Shown here: positions 1 through 8,456 of the stretch, piece by piece
Layout: each line of letters starts with the position of its first letter
How positions within the stretch are numbered: the stretch's first letter is position 1
Assembly (NCBI GenBank): GCA_949498175.1
Contig: CATDDF010000043.1
Location: 1 to 48,695, forward strand
Source of the DNA: Alphaproteobacteria bacterium
Lineage (GTDB): Bacteria; Pseudomonadota; Alphaproteobacteria; RS24
Reading direction: 5' to 3'
DNA length: 48,695 bases
Position numbers and translations under genes: made by a program
The notes under the pieces: model-generated
The model's database searches: none
What the model saw: only the letters and a program-made list of their open reading frames with translations
What the model was told of the DNA's origin: nothing

Positions 1-39
1 TTTGGAACAACGCGGATTATGATAAATTTTCAAACTCAT
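1..39 (-). CDS. ArsC/Spx-family arsenate reductase-like protein, N-terminal fragment
   Basis: Only the first 13 codons lie in the window, and the rest continues off the left edge. They read MSLKIYHNPRCSK, which matches the N-terminus of glutaredoxin-coupled ArsC-family reductases: a beta strand, then the CxxS-type redox site whose first cysteine is the NPRC cysteine. The ATG overlaps the pyrD TGA as ATGA, so it is probably translated with pyrD. It is too short for the ORF track. In this family the cysteine attacks arsenate or, in ArsC-like relatives, acts in other thiol chemistry. The true substrate cannot be judged from 13 residues. It is unrelated to the LMW-phosphatase-type arsC at 36.8 kb. 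Confidence 0.8.
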   Translation of the reverse strand, partial: MSLKIYHNPRCSK

Positions 40-1082
40 TTTGCGTCCTCTACATCACGGCCAATCGCCTCTTCAATATGGGTAAATCCGTCAGCGCGCA
101 AGCGCGCCGCCAAATCGCGTTTCATGCGGGTGACCAGCCCCGGCCCTTCATACACCAGACCGGTATAAAGCTGCACCAATGAGGCACCGGCGCGGATTTT
201 TTTATAGGCCTCAGCCGCCGACGACACGCCGCCGACGCCGATAAGGGTCAGCTTGCCGCCAGTAGCGCGGTAAACGGCGCGCAGCATATCGGTTGACGCA
301 TCGAAAAGCGGCGCACCCGATACGCCGCCCGCCTCATCGGCATATTTTGCGCCCGCCACACCATCGCGCGCCAGCGTCGTATTGGAAATAATCAACCCGT
401 CAATATTTTCGGCCAGTGCCGATTCGGCCAAGCCGATGGCGTCGTCATGGCGCATATCGGGTGCTATTTTGACCAGCACCGGAATGTCGGGCGCAGCGGC
501 GCGCACGCGGCGCATAATCTCGCCCGCCGCTTCACCGCTTTGCAAATCACGCAAGCCCGGCGTATTGGGCGATGAAATATTGACGGTCAGATAATCGGCA
601 ATAGCGGCAAACCGCGCCGCGCCGGCTTCGTAATCGGCAATGCGGTCTTCGGCCTTCTTATTGGCGCCGATATTGATGCCAACGGGTCGCGCAAATGTCA
701 TGCTCTCCAGCCTTTTTGACGCCGCCATTTGGCCCTGATTGTTGAAGCCCAAGCGATTGATGAGCGCACCGTGTTGCGGCAAACGAAACACGCGCGGGCT
801 TGGATTGCCGGGCTGCGGCAAGGGCGTCAGCGTGCCTATTTCGGCAAAACCGAAACCGATGCGATGAACGCCTTGTATCGCCACCCCGTCTTTGTCAAAA
901 CCCGCTGCCATGCCGAACGGATTGGCAAAATCAAGGCCGAGAATATGTTGCGCCAAAATCGCCTCATCTTGCGGCGGTGCGCCTAAGCGTCCAAGCATTT
1001 GCAGGCTGCTTAAAGTCAGCCCATGCGCCGTTTCGGGCGGCAGGGCGAACAGCAGAGGACGCAGCAAACGATATAGGCTCAT
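36..1082 (-). CDS. pyrD: Dihydroorotate dehydrogenase (quinone), class 2
   Basis: This enzyme oxidises dihydroorotate to orotate in pyrimidine synthesis and passes electrons to membrane quinone. The protein is 348 residues, the normal length for class 2. The N-terminal helical membrane-association segment (MSLYRLLRPLLFALPPETAH) is present, which class 1 enzymes lack. FMN and substrate motifs appear in order: GINIGANK near 135-142, the SSPNTPGLR catalytic-serine loop near 170, VKIAPD near 204, and the glycine-rich phosphate loop GVGGVSS. The ATG overlaps the upstream DUF952 stop by 4 nt, and its stop overlaps the arsC-like start, so DUF952-pyrD-arsC reads as one tight minus-strand operon. Confidence 0.97.
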   Translation of the reverse strand: MSLYRLLRPLLFALPPETAHGLTLSSLQMLGRLGAPPQDEAILAQHILGLDFANPFGMAAGFDKDGVAIQGVHRIGFGFAEIGTLTPLPQPGNPSPRVFRLPQHGALINRLGFNNQGQMAASKRLESMTFARPVGINIGANKKAEDRIADYEAGAARFAAIADYLTVNISSPNTPGLRDLQSGEAAGEIMRRVRAAAPDIPVLVKIAPDMRHDDAIGLAESALAENIDGLIISNTTLARDGVAGAKYADEAGGVSGAPLFDASTDMLRAVYRATGGKLTLIGVGGVSSAAEAYKKIRAGASLVQLYTGLVYEGPGLVTRMKRDLAARLRADGFTHIEEAIGRDVEDAK

Positions 1083-1429
1083 GCCACTGCTCCATTTAAA
1101 AAATCGCTCAGGCCGTCGCGTGCCGCATTTAATTTAAACCGCGCGGCCACCATATCTTTACTGAGCAGCGCATAAAGATGGGGGAACAAAGCCCCGTCGC
1201 GCGATGGCTCCCAGCGCAAGGCCGCGCCGCAAGCCGCTGCGTCCACGGCCAAAATCATCAAATCATCATGGCCTGAAAAATGCGCATCCAAAGTCGCCTC
1301 CAATTGCGCGGCATCGGAAAAATGGACATAGCCGTCCGCCGCATCAATACCCGTGAGTGTGAGGCTGGCATCGCGCTGCAATTGCGCATCGGCCTCAACG
1401 GTCAAGATTTTGTAAATCATCTGCGCCAT
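1079..1429 (-). CDS. DUF952 domain protein
   Basis: A 116-residue protein matching the DUF952 family over almost its full length. Family landmarks are IYKIL at the N-terminus, DGYVHFS, a HFSGHDDLMIL segment and RWEPSRDGALFPHLYALL. DUF952 proteins have no established reaction; the fold has been likened to ADP-ribosyl-transfer or RNA 2'-phosphotransferase-like enzymes, but nothing here tests that. The 3' end overlaps pyrD by 4 nt (ATGA), which suggests translational coupling. The start is the first ATG; an internal ATG three codons later is also possible, and neither has a strong ribosome binding site. Confidence 0.88.
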   Translation of the reverse strand: MAQMIYKILTVEADAQLQRDASLTLTGIDAADGYVHFSDAAQLEATLDAHFSGHDDLMILAVDAAACGAALRWEPSRDGALFPHLYALLSKDMVAARFKLNAARDGLSDFLNGAVA

Positions 1430-1450
1430 AGAGCAGGGATAGCAGGATTC

Positions 1451-3031
1451 CTAAGCCGACAGCAATTTGCCGTCGCGCCCCGCCGCGACAAGCGCACAGG
1501 TTTTTTTCAAGCCGTAAAGCGCGGCAAAAGAACCAAAGCGCGGGCCCTGGCTTTGCCCCAAGAGAATTTCATAAAGCGCTTGAAACCAGCCGCGCAAATT
1601 TTCATCAAAATGCGCTTTGCCGGTGGCGTAAACTTCCGTCTGAATGGTTTCGCCATCCGCGTCATGAGGCAGGGCTTCAAGGCGCGCCAGCAAATCATCC
1701 AAAGCGGTTTTTTCCGCCTCACTGGCAGCACGATAGGTTTTATTGGGCGCGACAAAATCGCGATAATAGGCCAAAGCATAATCGGTCAGGCGGTCGAGAA
1801 ACGGATGCGTCTCCGCCGTTATTCCCGGCGCGTAAGTGTCGATAAATCCCCATAATACATCCTTGTTTTCGGCATTGGAGGCCGACACCAGATTGAGCAA
1901 AAGCGCGAAAGACACCGGCGAAGCACTTTCCGGCACATCGCCATTGTGGATATGAAAAGCCGGATTGGTCAGCTTTTGCGCCTCATCCATGACGGCAAAT
2001 TTGTCTACAAAAGCAACATATTCATCGACCGCTTTCGGGATGACATCAAAATAAAGCCGTTTGGCTTTGCGCGGCGCTTGGAACATATAAAGCGACAGGC
2101 TTTCTTGCGGCGCATAGGTCAGCCATTCCTCAATGGTCAGGCCATTGCCTTTTGACTTGGATATTTTCTCGCTTTTTTCATCGAGGAAAAGCTCATAGGA
2201 AAAGCCCTCGGGCGGGGTATGGCCCAGCGCTTTGGTGATGCGTGACGATAATTTGACCGATTCCGACAAATCCTTACCGGCCATTTCATAATCGACTTCA
2301 AGCGCCGCCCAACGCATCGCCCAATCGGCTTTCCATTGCAGCTTGCATGCCCCGCCAGTGACGCGCGTTTCCATTTCAACACCACTGTCGGGATGGGTGT
2401 AACGCACCATCCCGGCCGCCACATTGACGGGCTCAATCGCCACCATCAACACTTTGCCGCTGGTCGGACAAATCGGCAAAAACGGCGAATAGGTCTGGCG
2501 GCGTTCTTCGCCCAAAGTCGGCAAGATAATGTCTTGAACAGCCTGATAGTTTTCCAGCACTTTCAACAAAGTCGCGTCAAACGCACCGCTTTGATAATGC
2601 GCCGTGGCCGAGACAAATTCATAATCAAAGCCGAAACTGTCGAGAAAGGCTTGCAGCCGTGCATTATTGTGATGCGCAAAGCTGTCATATTTTTCAAACG
2701 GGTCAGGCACGGCGGTCAGCGGCTTTTCGAGATGCTCGGCCAATAAATCGCCATTGGGAATATTGTCGGGCACTTTGCGCAAGCCGTCCATATCGTCAGA
2801 AAAACAGATGAGGCGGCTTTTTTTCTCCGGCGCCAGTAAGTGAAAGGCTTGGCGCACCATTGTGGTGCGCGCCACTTCGCCAAATGTGCCGATATGCGGC
2901 AAGCCGGAAGGGCCATAGCCGGTTTCGAAGATGACCTCATCGCGGCCCAGCTTTTCGGCACGCGCCAGCACTTTGCGGGCTTCTTCAAACACCCAGGCTT
3001 TTGATGAATTGGCCGCTTCGCGCATTGACAT
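1451..3031 (-). CDS. lysK: Lysyl-tRNA synthetase, class I
   Basis: Charges tRNA-Lys with lysine. This is the class I (archaeal-type) enzyme, not the usual bacterial class II LysRS. Class I signatures are clear: HIGT near residue 46 and KISKSKGNG near 289-297, with no class II motifs. The ORF track starts at 3145, but the ATG at 3031 (M39 of that ORF) has AGAGGAA about 7 nt upstream and leaves a proper divergent promoter gap to the TerB-like gene. The resulting 526 residues is the family's normal length. Many alphaproteobacteria carry only this form; whether a class II copy exists elsewhere cannot be seen here. Confidence 0.95.
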   Translation of the reverse strand: MSMREAANSSKAWVFEEARKVLARAEKLGRDEVIFETGYGPSGLPHIGTFGEVARTTMVRQAFHLLAPEKKSRLICFSDDMDGLRKVPDNIPNGDLLAEHLEKPLTAVPDPFEKYDSFAHHNNARLQAFLDSFGFDYEFVSATAHYQSGAFDATLLKVLENYQAVQDIILPTLGEERRQTYSPFLPICPTSGKVLMVAIEPVNVAAGMVRYTHPDSGVEMETRVTGGACKLQWKADWAMRWAALEVDYEMAGKDLSESVKLSSRITKALGHTPPEGFSYELFLDEKSEKISKSKGNGLTIEEWLTYAPQESLSLYMFQAPRKAKRLYFDVIPKAVDEYVAFVDKFAVMDEAQKLTNPAFHIHNGDVPESASPVSFALLLNLVSASNAENKDVLWGFIDTYAPGITAETHPFLDRLTDYALAYYRDFVAPNKTYRAASEAEKTALDDLLARLEALPHDADGETIQTEVYATGKAHFDENLRGWFQALYEILLGQSQGPRFGSFAALYGLKKTCALVAAGRDGKLLSA

Positions 3032-3154
3032 GACAGTTCCTCTATTGCGTCGGAAACTATCAGCCCATTTCACAAAATCAAGGCGCAATGTGAAATTGCC
3101 GCAATCCGCCTTTGTCGGCTTGCCAAGCGTCCCCGCCACCGTCATATATCAGAC

Positions 3155-3580
3155 ATGAGTGATAAATCTTTTACGGCCAAACTTTTGCCACCAGACGCTG
3201 CCATGGTGGCGCTTTGCGTGGCGCAAAAACTGAGCGGCTGCGATGAGCGTGCACTGCACGATTTTCTTGACGGGGAGAAAGCCATCGGGCAGGCACCGCG
3301 CAATGAAGCTTTGGCGCTGACCCGAGACATACTCGACGCGCCGCAAGGTTTTGACACTTTGCTTGATATGCTGGCGGCCAGCCTATCGGCCGCGCAAAGC
3401 CCGACCGTTTATATGCTGTGCGCCGATTTCATTGCACAACACGGCACTGTCTCACCGGAAGAAATGCGTTTTCTCGACCGCTTGGGCGAAGCACTGATGA
3501 TTGACCGTCTGAGCCGTGCCGCTTTTGACCGCGCGGCGCAGGCGCGCGCTGCGCCGCTTACGGGAGACGATAATGGCTGA
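3155..3580 (+). CDS. TerB-like helical protein
   Basis: A 141-residue, mostly helical protein. The segment YMLCADFIAQHGTVSPEEMR followed by FLDRLGEAL resembles the metal-binding core of TerB-like proteins (A-D-x-x-x-A-D-G-x-x-x-x-E-E). Here the second acidic position is replaced by His-Gly, so metal binding is uncertain. TerB domains occur in tellurite and stress systems and as solitary proteins of unknown role. No other ter genes are nearby. It overlaps the downstream desaturase-like gene by 8 nt, so the two are co-transcribed. The family assignment rests on one motif. Confidence 0.65.
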   Translation: MSDKSFTAKLLPPDAAMVALCVAQKLSGCDERALHDFLDGEKAIGQAPRNEALALTRDILDAPQGFDTLLDMLAASLSAAQSPTVYMLCADFIAQHGTVSPEEMRFLDRLGEALMIDRLSRAAFDRAAQARAAPLTGDDNG

Positions 3581-4361
3581 GTTTGCCGATTTCATCAGCG
3601 CCCATGAAGCGGCTTTGCGTGGCGGCGTCATGCTGACGCTTTTGGTTTTGTTTTTCGGGCTGGAGCGCGCTTTGCCACGCCGCCGACAAAACATCGCGCC
3701 GAGCCATGCGGCGGGCAATCTCTTTATCGGTGTCATTAATGCCGGGCTGGTGCGTCTTATCGTGCCGGGGGGCTTGGTGGCTTTGGCTTTGTGGAATTCG
3801 GGCGGCGGCTTGCTCGGCCTCGTCCATGCGCCTGATTGGCTGATTTTTCCGGCCAGCCTTATCTTGCTTGATTTGGTGCTTTATTGGCACCACCGCCTGT
3901 TTCACGAAATCCCTTTTTTATGGCGCTGGCATGGGGCCCATCACAGTGACCGCACCCTCAATGTCACCTCCGGCTTGCGCTTTCACCCCGGCGAGGCACT
4001 TATCAGCACCGCCATTAAAGCAATGGCCGTGCTGCTTATCGGTGCGCCCGCATTGGCGGTGATTTGTTTTGAAATCCTGCTCAATGGCGCATCTTTGTTC
4101 AATCATGCCAATTGGCGCTTGGGGCGGCTTGACGGCATATTACAAAAACTCATTGTGACGCCCGATATGCACCGCTTGCACCATTCACGCCTGCCACAAG
4201 AAAGCCGTATGAATTACGGTTTCTTTTTATCGCTCTGGGATCGTATTTTCGGCACCTATAAGTGCCGGCCCGCACAAGCACATGAAATGATTGAGCTGGG
4301 ATTGGCGGAAGCTGAAAATGACAATTTCATCGCCGCCTTAATGCATCCGTTCAAACGTTAA
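3573..4361 (+). CDS. Sterol desaturase / fatty acid hydroxylase superfamily membrane protein
   Basis: An integral membrane di-iron oxygenase of the FA_hydroxylase superfamily, 262 residues. The histidine clusters that bind iron are visible in order: HHRLFH, then HGAHHS, a NHANW histidine, and HRLHH near the C-terminus. Several hydrophobic segments precede them (LTLLVLFFGLE, LIFPASLILLDLVLYW). The ORF track starts at 3516; the ATG at 3573 is preferred because GGGAGA precedes it and it overlaps the TerB-like stop in the usual coupled fashion. The substrate (sterol, carotenoid, fatty acid or alkylglycerol) cannot be read from sequence. Confidence 0.88.
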   Translation: MAEFADFISAHEAALRGGVMLTLLVLFFGLERALPRRRQNIAPSHAAGNLFIGVINAGLVRLIVPGGLVALALWNSGGGLLGLVHAPDWLIFPASLILLDLVLYWHHRLFHEIPFLWRWHGAHHSDRTLNVTSGLRFHPGEALISTAIKAMAVLLIGAPALAVICFEILLNGASLFNHANWRLGRLDGILQKLIVTPDMHRLHHSRLPQESRMNYGFFLSLWDRIFGTYKCRPAQAHEMIELGLAEAENDNFIAALMHPFKR

Positions 4362-4371
4362 ATGTGGAAAA

Positions 4372-4407
4372 GACCTCGCTTTGATATTTCTAGGCGAGTC
4401 ATTTTTT
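4372..4407 (+). terminator. Intrinsic terminator after the desaturase-like gene
   Basis: CTCGC (4375-4379) pairs with GCGAG (4394-4398), with flanking GA/TC able to extend the stem across a bulge. A TTTTTT run follows at 4402-4407. It lies 10 nt past the stop of the sterol desaturase-like gene. Confidence 0.65.
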
Positions 4408-4462
4408 ACTTCTCAATCTGCACTTGCTGGTCTTTTGAGGCGAACTCCCAAAAGCTGGTCTC

Positions 4463-5906
4463 ATGTCTGATTCGCATCATCAAATTTATCGCAACATGCA
4501 ACAGGCCGGTGCGCACATAGGCTTGGGCGGCGCGCTTACCGACCGCCAAAATGAAATTCCGCCGCCGCACGCACAAAGCCCCTTCATGGTGTTTTCCATT
4601 GCCCCAATCTTGACGCTTTTGGGTTTCGGCTTTGCGACCGCCCCGGCACTGACGCTGATGGTGCTGACCACTATTGTCGGGCTGGGCTGGCTGGTCGTTT
4701 GCATCGGCCCTGCGAAATCCCTGCGCGCCCGAGCCGAGCCCGTTCCCAGCCTTGCCGATAAGGCGCTGCCCAGCATCACGATTTTGCTGCCGCTTTATAA
4801 TGAGGCCAATATGCTACATCAATGGGGCCGAAATGTTGCGGCGCATTGATTATCCGCCGACGCTGATTGACTGTCTCGTTCTTTTGGAAGCCGATGACCG
4901 CGCCACGACGATGGCTGCCGTCCACACAAATTGGCCGGATTTTGTGCGTATCGTCTCCGTGCCTGACGGCCAGCCGCGCACTAAAGGCCGCGCCTGCAAT
5001 TACGGCCTGTATCGCTCGACCGGTGAGTTGGTGGTGATTTTCGATGCTGAAGATAAGCCGCATCCGCAGCAAATGCGCGAGGCCGCCGAAAAATTTGTTG
5101 CCGCCAATGAGCGCTTGGCATGCCTGCAAGCGCCTTTGCATATTGTGCCGCAAGAAAACAAATGGCTGCAATGGCAATTCGCCTTTGAATATCGGGTGCT
5201 TTTTCAATTCAAATTGCCGCATTTGGACGCGGCGTTGGCCTGTTTGCCGCTTGGCGGCTCGTCCAATTATTTCCGCCGCACCGCACTTTTAAAGGTCGGT
5301 GCAAGGGATGCGCACAATCTCACCGAAGATGCCGATTTGGCTCTGCGCTTGGCCGGATATGGCTATCGCATCGGCACATTGCGGCATGAAACGCTGGAAA
5401 ATGCGCCCGATAGCTGGCGCATATGGTTTCCCCAACGCACGCGCTGGCATTCCGGTCATATTCAAATTATGCATGCCTATGCAATGTGGAGCCTGCGCCA
5501 TGGACGCGGCGGTCCGCACGGTTTTCAGTGGCGGCTCGCCATGCTGGCCTGTATGGCGGTTTTGGCGGCGCGTTTGTTGAGCGGCGTTTTGTTTTTGGCC
5601 AGCCTCATCATTCTTATTGGCGGCTTCAATATCAACCTGCCACCGTTTTTTGCCGATGCGAGTTGGGGTCTCAGCCTGCTTTATTGTGGCATTTTGTTGC
5701 GCTATGCGCCGGCTGATCATTGGTTTGACAATCTGATTCTTATCATCAGCCATCCAATTTATTGGATGATGACTGTCGCGGCGCTATGCAATGCCGCAAA
5801 ACGCATGGCGTTCGGGCAGTTGGATTGGCTGAAATCAAACCACCAACCCTATGCGGTCGCTATTAAATCTGACGGCGGCGCACCATATCAGGGCTCAGCT
5901 GGTTAA
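4463..5906 (+). pseudogene. Family 2 glycosyltransferase (cellulose synthase-like), disrupted by one frameshift
   Basis: Two overlapping frames together encode one membrane glycosyltransferase. The first frame (4463-4849) gives two hydrophobic segments and the start of the GT-A domain (ITILLPLYNEANMLHQW). The second continues with RRIDYPP, LLEADD, the DAED metal-binding motif, TEDADLALRL and QRTRW, the ED and Q/R-x-x-RW signatures of processive GT2 enzymes, then C-terminal membrane helices. Removing one G from the GGGG at 4824-4827 joins them as NEANMLHQWAEMLRRIDYP, with the spacing usual in the family. All later motifs are intact, so this is either a recent mutation, a phase-variable tract or a sequencing error. 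It overlaps lldD by 44 nt tail to tail. Confidence 0.85.
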
Positions 5907-7023
5907 GCGAAGAAATACCCATCAGCTTCATGCCGCGCTCAATTTCACTTTGCAAATTGGACAGGGCTCTTTCCACCCCTGCCTGCCCGGCCGCTGCCAG
6001 TGCGTATAAATAAAGCCGCCCGCCCGAACACGCCGTTGCGCCCAATGCCATGGCTTTCAAAATATGGGTGCCGCGGCGAATGCCGCCATCGCATATCACC
6101 TCAATCTCGCCACCCACCTCATTGAGAATTTCTTCCAATTGGTCAAATGGCGACCGACCGCCATCCAATTGCCGCCCGCCATGATTGGAAATCATAATCG
6201 CATCGGCGCCCATATTGACGGCGCGGCGGGCATCGGCTGGGCTCATCACGCCCTTTAGGCAAAACTTGCCGCCCCAAGCGGCGCGCAGATCAGCGGCATC
6301 TTGCCAATCCATATTTTGGTCGAGCATGGTCGAAAAATAATCACCGACCGAAATGGCGATATTCGAGCCTTCCCCGACATGGTCTTTCAATTGTGACAAT
6401 TCAAATTTCGAGCGCAAAAAATAATTCAGCGCCCAGCTTGGCTTGCTGGCAAATTGCCAAACACTGGACGGCGTTAAGCGCGGCGGTGTGGTGAAGCCGG
6501 TGCGCAAATCGCGCTCGCGATTGCCGCCGGTAATGGTGTCGACCGTCAATGTCAAAATCTCAAAATTCGCCGCTTTGGCCATATCCAACATGGCGGCATT
6601 GAGCGCACGGTCTTTGTGAAAATAAAATTGAAACATTTTCGGCGTGGCAATCAGCGCGCCGATTTCGGCGAGAGAAACCGTGCCCAATGATGACACGCCA
6701 AATAGGGTGCCGAATTTTTCTGCCGCGCGCGCCACGGCGCGCTCGCCTTCATGATGAAACAGGCGCTGCAAAGCGGTCGGCGAACAAAAAAGCGGCATAT
6801 CCAATTTTGCCCCCATCACCTCGACCGACATATCCACTTCAGCAACCCCGGCCAATATATTGGGCACCAAATCAACCGCCTCATAGGCCTCGCTATTACG
6901 CTTATAGGTCACCTCATCATCGGCGGCACCATCAATATAATGAAATATCGGGCCAGGCAGACGCCGTCGCGCCAAATCGCGCAAATCTTCAACATTGTGA
7001 CAATCCGAAAGACGGTGTGGCAT
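5863..7023 (-). CDS. lldD: FMN-dependent alpha-hydroxy-acid (L-lactate) dehydrogenase
   Basis: Oxidises an L-2-hydroxy acid, most likely L-lactate to pyruvate, using FMN and passing electrons to the respiratory chain. The 386-residue protein has the single-domain form. The signature SNHGGRQLDGGRS carries the catalytic His and Arg; YIDGAADDE near the N-terminus and SPTALQRLFHHEGE are also family-typical. Its ATG lies 3 nt after the dcd stop, so the two genes form an operon. The exact substrate within the lactate, glycolate and mandelate group is inferred. Confidence 0.88.
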   Translation of the reverse strand: MPHRLSDCHNVEDLRDLARRRLPGPIFHYIDGAADDEVTYKRNSEAYEAVDLVPNILAGVAEVDMSVEVMGAKLDMPLFCSPTALQRLFHHEGERAVARAAEKFGTLFGVSSLGTVSLAEIGALIATPKMFQFYFHKDRALNAAMLDMAKAANFEILTLTVDTITGGNRERDLRTGFTTPPRLTPSSVWQFASKPSWALNYFLRSKFELSQLKDHVGEGSNIAISVGDYFSTMLDQNMDWQDAADLRAAWGGKFCLKGVMSPADARRAVNMGADAIMISNHGGRQLDGGRSPFDQLEEILNEVGGEIEVICDGGIRRGTHILKAMALGATACSGGRLYLYALAAAGQAGVERALSNLQSEIERGMKLMGISSLNQLSPDMVRRRQI

Positions 7024-7026
7024 GGT

Positions 7027-8208
7027 TTAATCCTGCTTGAAATGCTTGGACAGTTTCAGCCCTTGCGCCTGATAATTTGAATTGAGGTCGGCGCCGTAAA
7101 GCGTTTGCGGCACATCGGTCAGGCGCTCATAAACCAAGCGCCCGATAATTTGCCCATGCTCCAAAATAAATGGCACTTCGCGCGAGCGCACTTCCAAGAC
7201 GGCGCGCGCGCCGCCTTTGCCGTCGGGGCCCTTACCACCGGCCTGCGAAGCGCCAAAACCGGGGTCAAAAAAACCGGCATAATGAACACGGAACTCACCG
7301 ACCAGCGGATTGAAGGGGACCATTTCGGCGGCATGGGTCGGCGGAATGGTCACCGCCTCGCGCGAGGCGAGAATGTAAAACTCATCCGGGTCGAGAATAA
7401 TCTCATTGCCGGCATCGCGATAAACCGGCTCCCAATATTGTGCGATCGGCAAAACCCCCGGCTTGTCAACATCAATAAGTCCGGCATGGCGTTTGCCGCG
7501 CCAGCCGACAAGACCGCTTTTGGCATCGCCCAAAAGGTCAATCGACAGGCCCAGACCGCCATCAATATTGGCCGTGCCGTCGACCAGACCGGTTTCCTCA
7601 TGCAGCCGCTTCAGTTCGGTATCACTATGCGTCGGGGCGCCGCGGCGAAAGCGCAATTGCGACAGGCGCGAGCCTTGGCGCACCAATATGGGGAAGGTGC
7701 GCGGGCATACTTCCAAATATAAATGCCCCTTATAACCGGCCGGCACTTTATCAAATTCCGTGCCGAAATCGGTAATCAAACGGGTGAAGACGTCAATGCG
7801 TCCGGTTGAACTTTTCGGGTTGGCAAAACCGGTCGTGCGTTCCGGCAAGCTGACCGCTTCCATAAGCGGCACCAGATACACACATCCGGTTTCCAAAACC
7901 GCGCCATGCGACAGATCGATTTTGTGATAAGCGCGCGCCGCCAACTTATCGGCCACCGTGCCTTTTTCACCGGGCAGAAAACTGGCGCGGATGCGATAGG
8001 CGATATCGCCGAGGCGCAAATCGAGACTGGCCGGTTGTATTTGGTCATCCAGCACCCCGCCCGGCGCCCAGATTTGCTTTTCGCGCACCATGTTTTGAAT
8101 GCCATGCGCCGGCAAAATGCCAACCGCATGGGTTTGACCCTTAGCCGTGACCGGCTCTTGGCCGCCCTCTTCGGGAAACAGTGCACCGGTTTCTGCCGCT
8201 TCACTCAT
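7027..8208 (-). CDS. dcd: 2'-deoxycytidine 5'-triphosphate deaminase, long form
   Basis: Deaminates dCTP to dUTP to feed dTMP synthesis. At 393 residues it is about twice the size of the E. coli-type Dcd and matches the long DCD family (PF06559) known from alphaproteobacteria. The N-terminal half carries GILPAHGIQNMVREK and DDQIQPASLDLRLGD, the dUTPase/dCTP-deaminase fold signature, and PKSSTGRIDVFTR. The C-terminal half repeats the fold more loosely (LDPDEFYILASRE). The gene begins opposite the metZ leader and is followed at 3 nt by lldD. Confidence 0.88.
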   Translation of the reverse strand: MSEAAETGALFPEEGGQEPVTAKGQTHAVGILPAHGIQNMVREKQIWAPGGVLDDQIQPASLDLRLGDIAYRIRASFLPGEKGTVADKLAARAYHKIDLSHGAVLETGCVYLVPLMEAVSLPERTTGFANPKSSTGRIDVFTRLITDFGTEFDKVPAGYKGHLYLEVCPRTFPILVRQGSRLSQLRFRRGAPTHSDTELKRLHEETGLVDGTANIDGGLGLSIDLLGDAKSGLVGWRGKRHAGLIDVDKPGVLPIAQYWEPVYRDAGNEIILDPDEFYILASREAVTIPPTHAAEMVPFNPLVGEFRVHYAGFFDPGFGASQAGGKGPDGKGGARAVLEVRSREVPFILEHGQIIGRLVYERLTDVPQTLYGADLNSNYQAQGLKLSKHFKQD

Positions 8209-8333
8209 CGCCGCTCCGTCTCGCTTGATATATGACGAATCTCAAACATGGGCCGAGTTTACGCGCAAATCATCATCATGTCTTGACGTAATGTCTTGAC
8301 GGCGCGCGCATTTTTCGACATCTTCTCTCAAAT

Positions 8334-8392
8334 TGAGGTGATTTGAGCCGGCTGGCTTGCGGCCTCGTTAAATAAACAGCTAAAACTGCCGG
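8334..8392 (+). ncRNA. SAM-II riboswitch (metZ leader)
   Basis: Binds S-adenosylmethionine and lowers metZ expression. The conserved SAM-II text is present: TGATTTGAGCCGGC, CTTGCGGCC and GTTAAATAAACAGCTAAAA. P1 forms from GAGG (8335-8338) and CCTC (8363-8366) with G-U pairs at both ends. The pseudoknot P2 forms from CCGGC (8348-8352) in loop 1 and GCCGG (8388-8392) after the GCTAAAA run, a perfect match. It stands 65 nt before the metZ start, the usual target of this class in alphaproteobacteria. Two CTTGAC hexamers at 8282 and 8295 may serve as -35 elements. Confidence 0.92.
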
Positions 8393-8398
8393 ATGGAC

Positions 8399-8421
8399 CC
8401 GGCCCTATGGTCGGTTTTTTT
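8399..8421 (+). terminator. Attenuator terminator of the SAM-II riboswitch
   Basis: CCGGCC (8399-8404), loop CTAT and GGTCGG (8409-8414) form a six-pair stem directly followed by seven T. It sits between the riboswitch and the metZ ribosome binding site (AGGAG, 8446-8450). The left arm (CCGGC) is also the complement of GCCGG at 8388-8392, the P2 strand of the riboswitch, so ligand binding should free the terminator. Confidence 0.8.
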
Positions 8422-8456
8422 ATGCCGGCGCAATAAAGGTCACGCAGGAGAACATT

